A stretch of 64,000 nt of DNA, from positions 248,001 to 312,000 of the forward strand of contig NZ_CBTY010000009.1 in the NCBI RefSeq assembly GCF_000723185.1, given 5' to 3'. Position numbers and translations under genes: made by a program. This DNA is from Candidatus Nitrosotenuis uzonensis. GTDB lineage: Archaea > Thermoproteota > Nitrososphaeria > Nitrososphaerales > Nitrosopumilaceae. Position 1 is the stretch's first letter. Every line of letters begins with the position of its first letter. The notes beneath the pieces are model-generated. The model saw only the letters and a program-made list of their open reading frames with translations. It was not told where the DNA came from and made no database searches. Positions 34,930 to 44,020 of this stretch are shown here, piece by piece.

Positions 34930-35134
34930 CATTTCGGAAAAAAAGGCTGCTGCGATTAAGAACGCCTTGGAACCGGACAATGTGGATTTTCCCAAAGGCC
35001 TCTCCCTTACCGTGGAAAATCTTGATAACGCACTTGTTTTTAACTTCCAGAGTACTGATAATATGAAAAAACTCACATCGACTATCGACGAAGTGTTGGC
35101 GCACGTGCAGATGGCGCTCAGGGTGATAGAGTGA
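34898..35134 (+). CDS. pcc1: KEOPS complex subunit Pcc1
   Basis: 78 aa, full Pcc1 length. LEPDNVDFPKGLSLTVENLDNALVF and the C-terminal helix TIDEVLAHVQMALRVIE are typical. Pcc1 dimerises KEOPS, which makes t6A37 in ANN-decoding tRNAs such as the Ile and Thr tRNAs of this window. Overlaps the RecJ gene and is followed without a gap by serS (TGA then ATG). Confidence 0.88.
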   Translation: MEAKIRITLSNISEKKAAAIKNALEPDNVDFPKGLSLTVENLDNALVFNFQSTDNMKKLTSTIDEVLAHVQMALRVIE

Positions 35135-36400
35135 ATGCTTGATCCTAAGATCATCAAGGAAAAGCCGGAGATTATCAAAAAAATGCTCAGGGACCGGAAT
35201 GTCGAGTACGACCTTGATCTCCTGCTAAGGCTTGATGCGCAAAGGCGCGAGCTTATTGTAAGAACTGACGAGCTGAGAAAGAAAAAGAACATCGTGGCGG
35301 TGGAAATAGCTACCAGAAAAAAATCTGGCACTGATGCAAGCTCTGCAATTTTGCAGATGCAACAGGTATCAGAGGAACTCCAGTCCCTTGAGGTAGAACA
35401 ACAAAAAGTAGAATCAGATTACTCCAGGCTTGCTCTGACCATTCCCAATCTTGTCCACGAATCAGTTCCAATAGGCCCTGATGAATCGGCAAACAAAGAG
35501 GTAAGAAGGTGGGGCACAGTGCCAATCTTTGATTTCCAAGTAAGGGATCACATCGACATATCACAGAGCCTTGATCTTGTGGACCTTGAAAGGGCTGCAA
35601 AGACAGCCGGTGCTAGATTTTACTATCTGAAAAAATCACTTGTAAAGCTAAACCACGCACTCATAGGATATGCCCTTGACTTTTTGGAAAAAAAAGGATA
35701 CACGCCAGTTCAGCCACCATACATGATAAACAAAAGCTCGATGGAAGGAGCAATAATTGCAGACGACTTTGCAAATGTAATATACAAGGTGCAGGACGAA
35801 GACCTGTTTTTAATTGGAACATCAGAGCATGCAATAGCTGCCATGCATTCGGATGAGATACTTGATGGAAAGGATCTTCCTATACGTTATGCTGGCGTGA
35901 GTCCTTGCTTTAGAAAGGAGGCAGGTGCCCACGGACGCGACCAGAAGGGCATATTCCGCGTGCACCAGTTTGAGAAGGTCGAGCAGTATGTATTTGCAAG
36001 ACCAGAGGAATCATGGACAGAGCACGAAAGGATGCTTGCAGTTGCAGAAGAATTCTACCAAAGTCTTGGAATACCATACCGCGTCATGCTCCTATCAAGC
36101 GGTGATCTTGGCAAGGTTTCCGCAAAGACATACGATATCGAAGGGTGGATGGCCGGACAGAATGCATACCGCGAGATGGTTTCCTGCTCCAACTGCCTTG
36201 ACTTTCAGACAAGACGCCTCAAGATAAGATTCCGGGACAAGACCAACGATCAGACCCAGTACGTCCATTCGCTCAATAGCACGCTTGTTGCCACCACAAG
36301 AACGCTTGTTGCCATAATGGAGAACTTTCAGGCAAAGGACGGCCATTTTGATGTGCCAAGGCCGCTGCAAAAATATCTTGGTTCAGATATCATCTCATAA
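35135..36400 (+). CDS. serS: Seryl-tRNA synthetase
   Basis: 421 aa. N-terminal long coiled-coil arm (about 30-105) that binds the tRNA-Ser variable arm; class II core with LIGTSEHAIAAMH, SPCFRKEAGAHGRDQKGIFRVHQFEKVEQY (motif 2) and NSTLVATTRTLVAIMENFQ (motif 3). It is the common bacterial/eukaryal type, not the rare methanogen form. Starts immediately after pcc1. Confidence 0.96.
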   Translation: MLDPKIIKEKPEIIKKMLRDRNVEYDLDLLLRLDAQRRELIVRTDELRKKKNIVAVEIATRKKSGTDASSAILQMQQVSEELQSLEVEQQKVESDYSRLALTIPNLVHESVPIGPDESANKEVRRWGTVPIFDFQVRDHIDISQSLDLVDLERAAKTAGARFYYLKKSLVKLNHALIGYALDFLEKKGYTPVQPPYMINKSSMEGAIIADDFANVIYKVQDEDLFLIGTSEHAIAAMHSDEILDGKDLPIRYAGVSPCFRKEAGAHGRDQKGIFRVHQFEKVEQYVFARPEESWTEHERMLAVAEEFYQSLGIPYRVMLLSSGDLGKVSAKTYDIEGWMAGQNAYREMVSCSNCLDFQTRRLKIRFRDKTNDQTQYVHSLNSTLVATTRTLVAIMENFQAKDGHFDVPRPLQKYLGSDIIS

Positions 36401-36431
36401 CTTATATTTTGGATTTAGACGCCGTTAGTAA

Positions 36432-37046
36432 TTGGCTCGAAGAAAGGGCGGAAAAGTAAAGGACAAGTGGCGTGAGAAAAAATGGGTCACAGTAATTGCC
36501 CCAGAATCGTTTAACAACGCCCCGCTAGCATACATACCGATAACTGACGAGCAGAAGGCAATAGGTCGTGTGGTCGAGGTTACGCTTTTTGACATACTGA
36601 AAGGAGACCCATCACAGTACCAATACAAGATTTACTTTCAAATAGTCAAGATTGAAGGAGACAAGGCATATTCCATTTTCAAAAGATACGAGTACGCAAA
36701 AGAGTTCCTCAGAAGCCTCATCAGAAGAGGATCAAGCAAGGTCAACTATGTTATGGATGTAAAAACAAAAGACAATTATATCTTTAGAATCAAGGTGATC
36801 GCCCTGACTCACAAAAAGCTCAACACGTCAAGAAAGCACGCGTTAAGACTGATTGCAAAGGACGTGATGAGCAAGAACATACAAGAGATGACAATAGACC
36901 AGTTTGTGCAGGCAACATGTTATGGAAAGATAAACTCCGATATCATGGCTGCGGCAAAAAAAGTCATACGCATGAGACATGTAGGACTGGAAAAAGTAAA
37001 GCTGATCAGAACCGCTGAAGCCGAAGTAGCACTGCTGCAGGCATAA
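36432..37046 (+). CDS. rps3ae: 30S ribosomal protein S3Ae
   Basis: 204 aa archaeal/eukaryal S1e (S3Ae). Start TTG at 36432 (MARRKGGKVKDKWREKKWV). Signatures include GRVVEVTLFDILKGDP and RKHALRLIAKDVMSKN. Part of the S15-RecJ-Pcc1-SerRS-S3Ae run; the COG1325 gene follows 10 bases later. Confidence 0.96.
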   Translation: MARRKGGKVKDKWREKKWVTVIAPESFNNAPLAYIPITDEQKAIGRVVEVTLFDILKGDPSQYQYKIYFQIVKIEGDKAYSIFKRYEYAKEFLRSLIRRGSSKVNYVMDVKTKDNYIFRIKVIALTHKKLNTSRKHALRLIAKDVMSKNIQEMTIDQFVQATCYGKINSDIMAAAKKVIRMRHVGLEKVKLIRTAEAEVALLQA

Positions 37047-37056
37047 TTTTTCACTC

Positions 37057-37485
37057 ATGGAAAAACGGCTTGAGGTAGACATCCAAGTCATTGTTCATGC
37101 AACAGAAGATCCGCAGAAAATATTCGATGCATTCAAAGATGTGTTTGATCTAGATGTGGAGGACTTTGTGTCTCAGGACCTGCGAGGCCACTTTGACAAT
37201 CCCATAACATTGCTCCAGGCCAAGCTGAAAAAGAAAAAATCAAGGCAGTTTGTAAAGACTCTCGTATCTGGCATTTCACAATCCGATGTCGAGATGATAT
37301 TGGAGGACATTGAAAGCAGGTGTGACGACTCGTCGTTATTTTTGAGGATATCAAAGCAGGGACTGGTACAAAAAAGAATTGTACTTGGAGATGAGGATCC
37401 AGTCAAGCTGCGAATATACACTCCCGTTTACAGCCAGAAGAATCTGTCCAAGACATACTCGGAGATTTTGAGAGGCACCATTTAA
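37057..37485 (+). CDS. Archaeal COG1325-type RNA-binding protein
   Basis: 142 aa. VDIQVIVHATEDPQKIFDAFKDVFD, GHFDNPITLLQAKLKKKKSRQFV and ISKQGLVQKRIVLGDEDPVKLRIYTPVY match the archaeal family listed as a predicted exosome-associated RNA-binding protein. Ten bases after rps3ae, same direction. A candidate C/D sRNA follows 22 bases later. Confidence 0.82.
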   Translation: MEKRLEVDIQVIVHATEDPQKIFDAFKDVFDLDVEDFVSQDLRGHFDNPITLLQAKLKKKKSRQFVKTLVSGISQSDVEMILEDIESRCDDSSLFLRISKQGLVQKRIVLGDEDPVKLRIYTPVYSQKNLSKTYSEILRGTI

Positions 37486-37507
37486 TATCATTTCAAATAG
37501 TATAGGT

Positions 37508-37583
37508 ATGGGAATGAAGAGCTACAAAGCCGCTCCAGTCTGAGCAAACGCAGCTGTGAAGACGCCGCGACGATCTGACCCAA
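37508..37583 (+). ncRNA. Candidate C/D box sRNA
   Basis: Box C ATGAAGA (37514-37520, one mismatch to RTGATGA), D' CTGA (37540-37543), C' GTGAAGA (37556-37562) and D CTGA (37575-37578) occur in order, closed by GGG (37510-37512) and CCC (37579-37581). The guide before D is CGCCGCGACGAT (12 nt) and that before D' ends GCCGCTCCAGT. Such RNAs direct 2'-O-methylation of rRNA or tRNA with fibrillarin, Nop5 and L7Ae. The GC-rich block stands out from its AT-rich surroundings. Confidence 0.72.
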
Positions 37584-37635
37584 AAAATCAACCTTGTGCA
37601 TTATTTTAAATAATGATGTTTCAGCTGTCTGATAG

Positions 37636-39096
37636 TTGAAAACCGATTATGACCTGATTGTTGCTGGGGGAGGACTTGCCGGAATGGTTGCAGCACAGTC
37701 TGCTGCGCATTACTCTAATCAAAGAATATCAATTTTAGTAATAGACAGGAACCCGCCAATACTGCTTGGCCGCAAATCGATTAACGGCTGGGTCTGCGGA
37801 GATGCAGTCTCCAAGGAGGCAGTTGACTATATGGGTACAAGAATAAAGTCAGTCTGGGGCAAGCCGGAAATCGAGCACAGGGTAAAGGGCGTCATGGCAT
37901 TATCTCCTGACAGGGAAACTGCAATTCCATTTGATGGTGATGGATACTTGCTCAACCGCCAGCAGCTTCCGCAAAGCCAGTACAGAGAGGCCCTCAAGCG
38001 CGGAATCAATGTCGATTTTGAGATAAACTTGACAGGACTTGTTTACGAGGGCAACCAAGTAGTCGGTGTCGAAGGACTGGACAAGAAGACCAACCAGCCA
38101 TACAGGAAAACTGCCAAGGTCGTAATTGATGCCACCGGAGTCACCTCGATGCTGCGAAACGGAATTAGGAACACCACGAAGATGGAGAAGAAAATAGACA
38201 GGACTGACTTGGAATCGACAGGCAGACACATCATGTATTTTGACAAGGGAGAAGAAGATCTCACCGAGTTTGATCCTGATTACTGTCTGATTCATCTTGA
38301 TCAGGACATAGCTCCGGGAGGATACGGCTGGGTTTTTCCCAAGGGTCCCAACAAAGTCAACATCGGACTCGGAGTTGAAAAGACATTACTGGATAAAAGA
38401 AACAAAAGACTTGGAAAACACGACGATGTCACAGGTCTGATAAATCAGTACGTTGCGCGAAACAGGGCCATTAGAAATCCTAGGCTGTCTACAGATCCAG
38501 AAGACGCTCACAATGCAACTGGAAACTTTCAAGTCTCAGTAAGAAGACAAAACGATTGCATGGTTGCAAACGGATTCATGCTGGTGGGAGATTCCGCATG
38601 GATGCCAAAGCCTCTTGATGCAGGCGGAATAGGGCCTGCCCTCATTGCTGGTACCATAATAGGAAAGAACGTAGTTGATGCAATAGAGTCAGGCGATGTC
38701 ACAGAGAAAGGCCTCTGGCAGTACAATGTGGATTATGTCAGAGAATACGGATACAAAACTGCAGGCCTTGAAGTATTCAGGAGGCTGCTGCAGATGCTGA
38801 CAAACGAGCAGATTAACTATGGAATGAAGCACTTTTTGGGAAACATGGACGTTGAGGCAATCAGCCGCGGTGAGCACCCCGACTTTAGCATGATAGGCAA
38901 GATGGGCATGATAATACGTGGAGCTCTTAACAAAAAGCTTGCTGACGGTCTTCGATACACAACACAGCAGAACAGGTGGCTGACAGAGCACTATAGAAAC
39001 TATCCGAAAAGTCCAGAGGGCTTTGAAGAATGGAGTAAAAAGCTGCAAAAGGCCATGCAGGAATCGTATGTTCAGCTAGAAAAATGGAACAACTGA
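37636..39096 (+). CDS. Geranylgeranyl-reductase-family flavoprotein
   Basis: 486 aa. FAD-binding N-terminus DLIVAGGGLAGMVAAQSAA, mid-sequence VVIDATGVTS, GGYGWVFPKGPNKVNIGLG and LVGDSAWMPKPLDAGGIGPALIAG are family marks. Archaeal members saturate the isoprenoid chains of membrane lipids. Start TTG 37636; TTTTAAATA about 26 bases upstream points to a leaderless message. Many archaea have several homologues, so substrate is uncertain. Confidence 0.88.
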   Translation: MKTDYDLIVAGGGLAGMVAAQSAAHYSNQRISILVIDRNPPILLGRKSINGWVCGDAVSKEAVDYMGTRIKSVWGKPEIEHRVKGVMALSPDRETAIPFDGDGYLLNRQQLPQSQYREALKRGINVDFEINLTGLVYEGNQVVGVEGLDKKTNQPYRKTAKVVIDATGVTSMLRNGIRNTTKMEKKIDRTDLESTGRHIMYFDKGEEDLTEFDPDYCLIHLDQDIAPGGYGWVFPKGPNKVNIGLGVEKTLLDKRNKRLGKHDDVTGLINQYVARNRAIRNPRLSTDPEDAHNATGNFQVSVRRQNDCMVANGFMLVGDSAWMPKPLDAGGIGPALIAGTIIGKNVVDAIESGDVTEKGLWQYNVDYVREYGYKTAGLEVFRRLLQMLTNEQINYGMKHFLGNMDVEAISRGEHPDFSMIGKMGMIIRGALNKKLADGLRYTTQQNRWLTEHYRNYPKSPEGFEEWSKKLQKAMQESYVQLEKWNN

Positions 39097-39133
39097 TTTT
39101 TTCTTCCGCATACAGCGCAATCGTTTTTATGTT

Positions 39134-39955
39134 ATGGAAAACTCCCAGAGAGTAATGTTGCAGGCGCAGTCAACATATCTGGACTGGAACAACTCCATAG
39201 AGATTCTGGACAAGGCATTTGATGCAGGACTTTTTGTTTTGATAATAGGCCCAAAAGGAACGGGCAAGACATCGCTTGTGCGCGAGTTTGCCGCAAGGAA
39301 AAGCACAAAGCTTGAATCGATAAACTTTAGCTTAAGGACACGCGAATCACATCTTGTAGGCACAAAGACGATGACTGATGGAAACATCGGATTTGACGAG
39401 GGAATTTTGATAAAGTCTATGAAGGAAGGCAGTATACTATACCTTGATGAGTTGAATGCTGCTGAGGCTGACGTTCTGCTAAGGCTTGATGAGGCACTTG
39501 ATGATAGAAGGCAGATTGTACTCAAAGAATCCACAGGAGAGATGATAGAGGCGCAGAAGGGATGGTTTGTGATTGCGACGATAAACCCGCTCACACATGT
39601 GGGCACAAAGGAACTTCCTCCGCAACTGCTAAGCAGATTCCCTGTGAGAATAAGGCTCGACTATCCGCCTGAGGCAACTGAAGTGGAGATTGTGAAAAGA
39701 CACGTCTCGGCAAATCATGATGATAAGATAATCCAAGGAATAAAGCTGGCAAACGTGTTAAGGCAGGCAGCTGCGGTAGAAGAGTTGTATTACTCTCCGA
39801 GCCTGCGCGAAACCATCGCTTTTGCAAAGCTTGTGGATTTGGGAATTAGTCCAAAGGAGGCAGCAGACATTGTGTTTGGAAATGTTTATGCCCAGTGGGG
39901 AAGCGTCGAGTATCAGAAGGTAAACGACATCATAACATCTATGTTTGGAAGATAA
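39134..39955 (+). CDS. MoxR-family AAA+ ATPase
   Basis: 273 aa. Walker A GPKGTGKTS (39-47), Walker B ILYLDELNAA (101-110), sensor 1 VIATINP and arginine finger SRFPVRIRLDYPP. Such ATPases (CbbQ, NorQ, MoxR) work with a VWA partner to remodel or insert metals into enzymes. The VWA gene follows with a 1-base overlap (TAATG). Confidence 0.92.
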   Translation: MENSQRVMLQAQSTYLDWNNSIEILDKAFDAGLFVLIIGPKGTGKTSLVREFAARKSTKLESINFSLRTRESHLVGTKTMTDGNIGFDEGILIKSMKEGSILYLDELNAAEADVLLRLDEALDDRRQIVLKESTGEMIEAQKGWFVIATINPLTHVGTKELPPQLLSRFPVRIRLDYPPEATEVEIVKRHVSANHDDKIIQGIKLANVLRQAAAVEELYYSPSLRETIAFAKLVDLGISPKEAADIVFGNVYAQWGSVEYQKVNDIITSMFGR

Positions 39956-41523
39956 TGCAGTCATTACGCTTAGGATACGATACGCTAGTCGAGATCGCAA
40001 CTTTTCTGGCAAGAAGATGGTCTGAAAGAGAGAAGGTCGTTGTAGAGTTTTCCGACAAAAAGGAAACGCAGACGAAAATAAAGGACAGCAAAATAAGCCT
40101 GGTTTCTCCCGAAAGATACATCGGAGACGACTTTGAAAGGTATCGACAGTTCCGAGTCTCCATATGGTATGAGGCCATGCGTGTAAAATTCTGCAAAAAG
40201 ATTCTCAGCAACGATCATGCATTTGGCTTCATTTTGAACACGCTGGAGACAAGAAGAATAGAGCTTTTAGGCAGAAAGATATGGCGTGGAATGGACGAGG
40301 AAATTATTTTCGGTTATACCTACCAGTGGATTTACAGGCCGCAGCTTGCAAATGTTCTTGGAAAAACAAGGATTGTCGAAGCATTCTACCAGCATTTTTT
40401 ATTCGGCGATGTGAAGGGCGAGATACAGCCAAGTCATGCTGAAAAAATAACAAGAGCTTCTGCACGTGCCAAGGAAATAGTAGGGGAGGCGCTGGAAAAA
40501 AAACACGATACCGAGTGGCTGGAAAAAAAAGTGCCAGAGATTCTTAGTATTCTTGATATCGACGCCCTTGTCACCATTCCGCTTTCAGTTCCATGGAAGG
40601 CGCCAGGCCTTGCAGTGACAAAGCAGGATTTGGTAAAGGCGGTAAACAAGATTGCTGAGAATCGCGAGGCTGATTTTGGCAAGGTGGATGTCAAAAACGT
40701 CCTTGAGGGAAAGGCGGTGGCAGAAGAGTTCAAGGTGTTAAGGGAGGAGACGCGTAAGAGCCAGAACAAGGGACTTGGTAGTGAAGCAATAGGCATACAC
40801 GTGCCAGGCTCGACCAACGTTGATGAGACCAGAATTTACGATCAGGACCTGATAAGCAACCTGAAGACAAAGTTTAAGGAATGGAAGACTAGCTGGAAGG
40901 AACAGCACGTAATCAACGGCGATGAGTTCGATGAGGAATCGTATGTTGAGGGCCATTACAAACCGTTTCTGACAGATATCAAAAAGTCGATAAACGCAAA
41001 AATTGTGATCTTGCTTGACCATTCTTCAAGCATCAATGACGTTCAGACGCAATACAAGAAAGCAACACTGGCGCTTTGCGAAGTTCTCTCCTTTCTGAAG
41101 ATACGGTTCTCAGTTTACGCATTCAACACTTCGCAAAAGCAGGTGGTCTGCTGGCTCATCAAGTCGGAGGATGCAAAATGGAACAGTGCGACGGCAAAAA
41201 GATTGGCGCAGATAGAGGCAAATGGAGGCACCCCCCTTGCCGACGTATACCAGAAGATGTACCCTATTTTGCGCTCAAAGAAGCCGGACATATTCTTGAC
41301 ACTCTCCGATGGAGAGCCGTCCGATCCTGATGCGGTAAGGGCCATGGTAAAGTCGTTAAGGTCAGTTGGAATCAAGATGGTGGCAATAGGCATAGGGCAC
41401 GATACCTTTAGCGCCACAAAGATTGCAAGCAATCTTAGATATCTTGACTATGAAAGGACGCTTGCAGTCTCAAGATTAAAGGACATACCAAATCGTGTAC
41501 TCAGCGTGTTGCAAGCAAGTTAG
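39955..41523 (+). CDS. VWA-domain protein, partner of the MoxR ATPase
   Basis: 522 aa from ATG 39955. The N-terminal 340 residues are helical and charged; the C-terminal VWA domain has an intact MIDAS: DHSSS (Asp355), the Thr in GGTPLAD and the Asp in TLSDGEPSD. Similar to NorD/CbbO/CobT-type partners. With the ATPase it likely activates a metalloenzyme; the client is not known. Candidates in this organism include copper or iron enzymes of nitrogen and carbon metabolism (inference). Confidence 0.88.
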   Translation: MQSLRLGYDTLVEIATFLARRWSEREKVVVEFSDKKETQTKIKDSKISLVSPERYIGDDFERYRQFRVSIWYEAMRVKFCKKILSNDHAFGFILNTLETRRIELLGRKIWRGMDEEIIFGYTYQWIYRPQLANVLGKTRIVEAFYQHFLFGDVKGEIQPSHAEKITRASARAKEIVGEALEKKHDTEWLEKKVPEILSILDIDALVTIPLSVPWKAPGLAVTKQDLVKAVNKIAENREADFGKVDVKNVLEGKAVAEEFKVLREETRKSQNKGLGSEAIGIHVPGSTNVDETRIYDQDLISNLKTKFKEWKTSWKEQHVINGDEFDEESYVEGHYKPFLTDIKKSINAKIVILLDHSSSINDVQTQYKKATLALCEVLSFLKIRFSVYAFNTSQKQVVCWLIKSEDAKWNSATAKRLAQIEANGGTPLADVYQKMYPILRSKKPDIFLTLSDGEPSDPDAVRAMVKSLRSVGIKMVAIGIGHDTFSATKIASNLRYLDYERTLAVSRLKDIPNRVLSVLQAS

Positions 41524-41537
41524 CTTTTTCTGCAAGA

Positions 41538-42482
41538 CTAGGCTGCAACCTCGCTATTCTCGTTGATCTGTTTTTCCAGATGTATCGACTGTTTTGGAAG
41601 TGTTATTGTAAAGGTAGTTCCTTTTCCCACAACGCTTGATACCTCAATTGTTCCTCCGTGCTGCTCTATTATTTTCTTGCAGCTGGCAAGCCCAAGACCG
41701 GTTCCTTCCTGTTTTGTCGTAAACAACGGCTCAAAGATGTTAGGCATTATTTCTTGAGGTATGCCGCATCCCCTGTCCTTTATCTGAATCACGGCCTGTT
41801 TTTGATTCTCAGTTAGTATAACGTCGACCTGTCCTGCATTGTTCATAGCTTGAATTGCGTTCATCAGAAGATTGTTGATTGCAACTTCCATTCTTGTAAA
41901 GTCACATACTGCATGCACATAGTTTGCAGGTGTATTGATCTTGACCAAGTCCGGCACGGTTATTTTCTCGATGGCAGATGCGATTATTTCGTTGACAAGA
42001 TTGTTTTGTAGTGTCAGGTTTATCGGCCTTACAAAATCAAGAACGTCCTCAATTTGGTGAGATATTCTATCTATTGCTCTGTGCAACCTTCCAAAATAGA
42101 CTATTCTGTCTTCAATAGAGAGTCGTTGCTTGTGTTCCATTATCTCGACGGTATTTTTTATCACCGAGAGTGGGTTTCTTAGATCGTGTGCAAGCCTGGC
42201 CGATAATTCGCCTATTGCTTTTAGCCTTTCGGCATTCTGGACTGCTTTTGTGTGAATGTGCTCTACTGGGGTGACAAAGTCGCAATCAAGGCCAAGTTCT
42301 GCGTGATATCGTTGAATTGTTTTCTCATCTGAGGCATCAATAATGCAGTAAAGTTCTTGATCCTTTGGATTGTAAAGCATGCTTAGAGTAGCAATATCCC
42401 TGCCCGATTCCTTGTTTGCCTGTTCCTTTGCCTTGGCAAGCAGGGTTTCATCCACATGGTGACCGTCTATGAATATACCCAC
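41538..42482 (-). CDS. Sensor histidine kinase with DUF4242-like input domain
   Basis: 314 aa, no membrane segment. N-terminal domain (about 1-75, ATLSMLYNPK, LYCIIDASDEKTIQRYHAELGL) resembles the nickel-linked DUF4242 family. HisKA motif AHDLRNPLSV with His99; HATPase N box NNLLMNAIQAM, G1 DRGCGIP, F IFEPLFTTKQ, G2 GTGLGLASC. No response regulator is adjacent, so the partner is elsewhere. Cytosolic sensing of a metal or similar ligand is inferred from the input domain. Confidence 0.87.
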   Translation of the reverse strand: MGIFIDGHHVDETLLAKAKEQANKESGRDIATLSMLYNPKDQELYCIIDASDEKTIQRYHAELGLDCDFVTPVEHIHTKAVQNAERLKAIGELSARLAHDLRNPLSVIKNTVEIMEHKQRLSIEDRIVYFGRLHRAIDRISHQIEDVLDFVRPINLTLQNNLVNEIIASAIEKITVPDLVKINTPANYVHAVCDFTRMEVAINNLLMNAIQAMNNAGQVDVILTENQKQAVIQIKDRGCGIPQEIMPNIFEPLFTTKQEGTGLGLASCKKIIEQHGGTIEVSSVVGKGTTFTITLPKQSIHLEKQINENSEVAA

Positions 42483-42616
42483 AGTAGGATTTTAGGGAAA
42501 ATTGTTAATTGTCTGTGTTTTTTTAAATCGGACAAACTAGTTGCAGTTGAACATATTCTCATATTGGTCTTGGTGAACCCAAAATTCTAAATTTGGCAGA
42601 AAACGACATAGAATGA

Positions 42617-44020
42617 ATGAGTCCACTTGAGATAAGCCCTGAAGAGCTGGCCAGAATTATTGAAACTAAAGCGCCAGTGCTTGTTCTTGACATCAGATCA
42701 AAGCAGCAGTATTTGGAAGGACACATAAAAGGTGCCGCAAACGCCGTGTGCGACTCTATGCAGCAAAAACAAGTCATCATGTCAAAGCTTCCGCCACACA
42801 TGAAGATAATACTTGTAGATGAGGACGAGACGATAGCAAAGGAAAACGCAACTATGATGGCCAGATTCGGATTTGATGCACATTACCTGAAGGGCGGAAT
42901 TAAAAGTTGGACATCAGAACTAGTGAAAAGCTCGCAGGACACAACAATCAGCGGTGATAGCCTGTGGGATTCGCTCAAGAAAAACGAGGATGTGTTTTTG
43001 CTAGATGTAAGGGAGCCTTCAGAATTTTCAGAGTTTAAGATTCCAGGTGCTGTCAACATTCCACTGTCGCAACTGTTCTCATCAGGATACGAATCATCAA
43101 TACCCAAGGACAAAAAAGTGGTCACCGTATGCTCGCATGGAAACCGTTCCATGGTTGCAACTTTTGCATTAGCGCAAAAGGGAATAGAGGCAACATCGCT
43201 TGTTGGCGGCATGGCCATGTGGAACCAGGTGCTAAACGCCACATCACTAAAGGAAGGCGATGTTACAATAATACAGGTTGAGAAGGTTGGAAAAGGATGC
43301 CTCTCGCACATAGTAGGATCAAACGGCGAGGCAGTGGTAATAGACCCGACTCATCCTGCATCAAAATATGTAGAATTTGCACAAAAGGAAGGTCTTAGAA
43401 TCACCAAGGTGATAGACACCCACCAACACGCTGATCATGTTTCCGCTGCAAAAGATCTGTCGCATCTTGTTGGAGCAAAGCTGTATCTTAGCAAGCTTGA
43501 GGAATACAGGATGGAAAGTGAGCAGGTAGAGGATGGGATGACCATTTCATTTGGCTCAAAACATCTCAGGGCGATTCACACACCTGGCCATACGCAAGGC
43601 AGTATGTCGTTTTCACTTGATGATATGTATATTTTCAGCGGCGATACGCTGTTTGTTGAAGGAATAGGCAGGCCAGACCTCAGAGACAAGGCAGAGGAAT
43701 TTGCGGCAAACCTATACGAAACACTTCACAGTAAGATTCTAAAATTCCCAGATAGTGCCAAAGTATTTCCAACCCATCATGGCGAGGGGGTAAAACCTAC
43801 AAGTGAAGGATTATTTGTCACCACGATAAAAGACGCAAAAAAGCTTCCTCTTCTTGATCTTGACAAGGCTGCATTTGTCTCAAAAGTGGTGAGCATTACT
43901 ACCCCAAGACCGATGAACTATTCTATGATAATCAAGATTAACAAGGGAACGATTCCAGTATCCCAGGCACAGATTCCGGACCTGGAGATGGGCCCTAATA
44001 GATGCAGTATCAGAATGTAA
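42617..44020 (+). CDS. Double rhodanese-metallo-beta-lactamase fusion protein
   Basis: 467 aa. Rhodanese 1 (about 8-100) lacks the active Cys (KIILVDEDET at the loop site). Rhodanese 2 (about 115-205) has CSHGNRS with Cys172. The C-terminal MBL domain (about 210-430) has HQHADH (269-274) and HTPGHT, like persulfide dioxygenases (ETHE1/Blh). Predicted to detoxify persulfide or sulfane sulfur in the cytosol. Overlaps the ASCH gene by 1 base. Confidence 0.88.
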   Translation: MSPLEISPEELARIIETKAPVLVLDIRSKQQYLEGHIKGAANAVCDSMQQKQVIMSKLPPHMKIILVDEDETIAKENATMMARFGFDAHYLKGGIKSWTSELVKSSQDTTISGDSLWDSLKKNEDVFLLDVREPSEFSEFKIPGAVNIPLSQLFSSGYESSIPKDKKVVTVCSHGNRSMVATFALAQKGIEATSLVGGMAMWNQVLNATSLKEGDVTIIQVEKVGKGCLSHIVGSNGEAVVIDPTHPASKYVEFAQKEGLRITKVIDTHQHADHVSAAKDLSHLVGAKLYLSKLEEYRMESEQVEDGMTISFGSKHLRAIHTPGHTQGSMSFSLDDMYIFSGDTLFVEGIGRPDLRDKAEEFAANLYETLHSKILKFPDSAKVFPTHHGEGVKPTSEGLFVTTIKDAKKLPLLDLDKAAFVSKVVSITTPRPMNYSMIIKINKGTIPVSQAQIPDLEMGPNRCSIRM

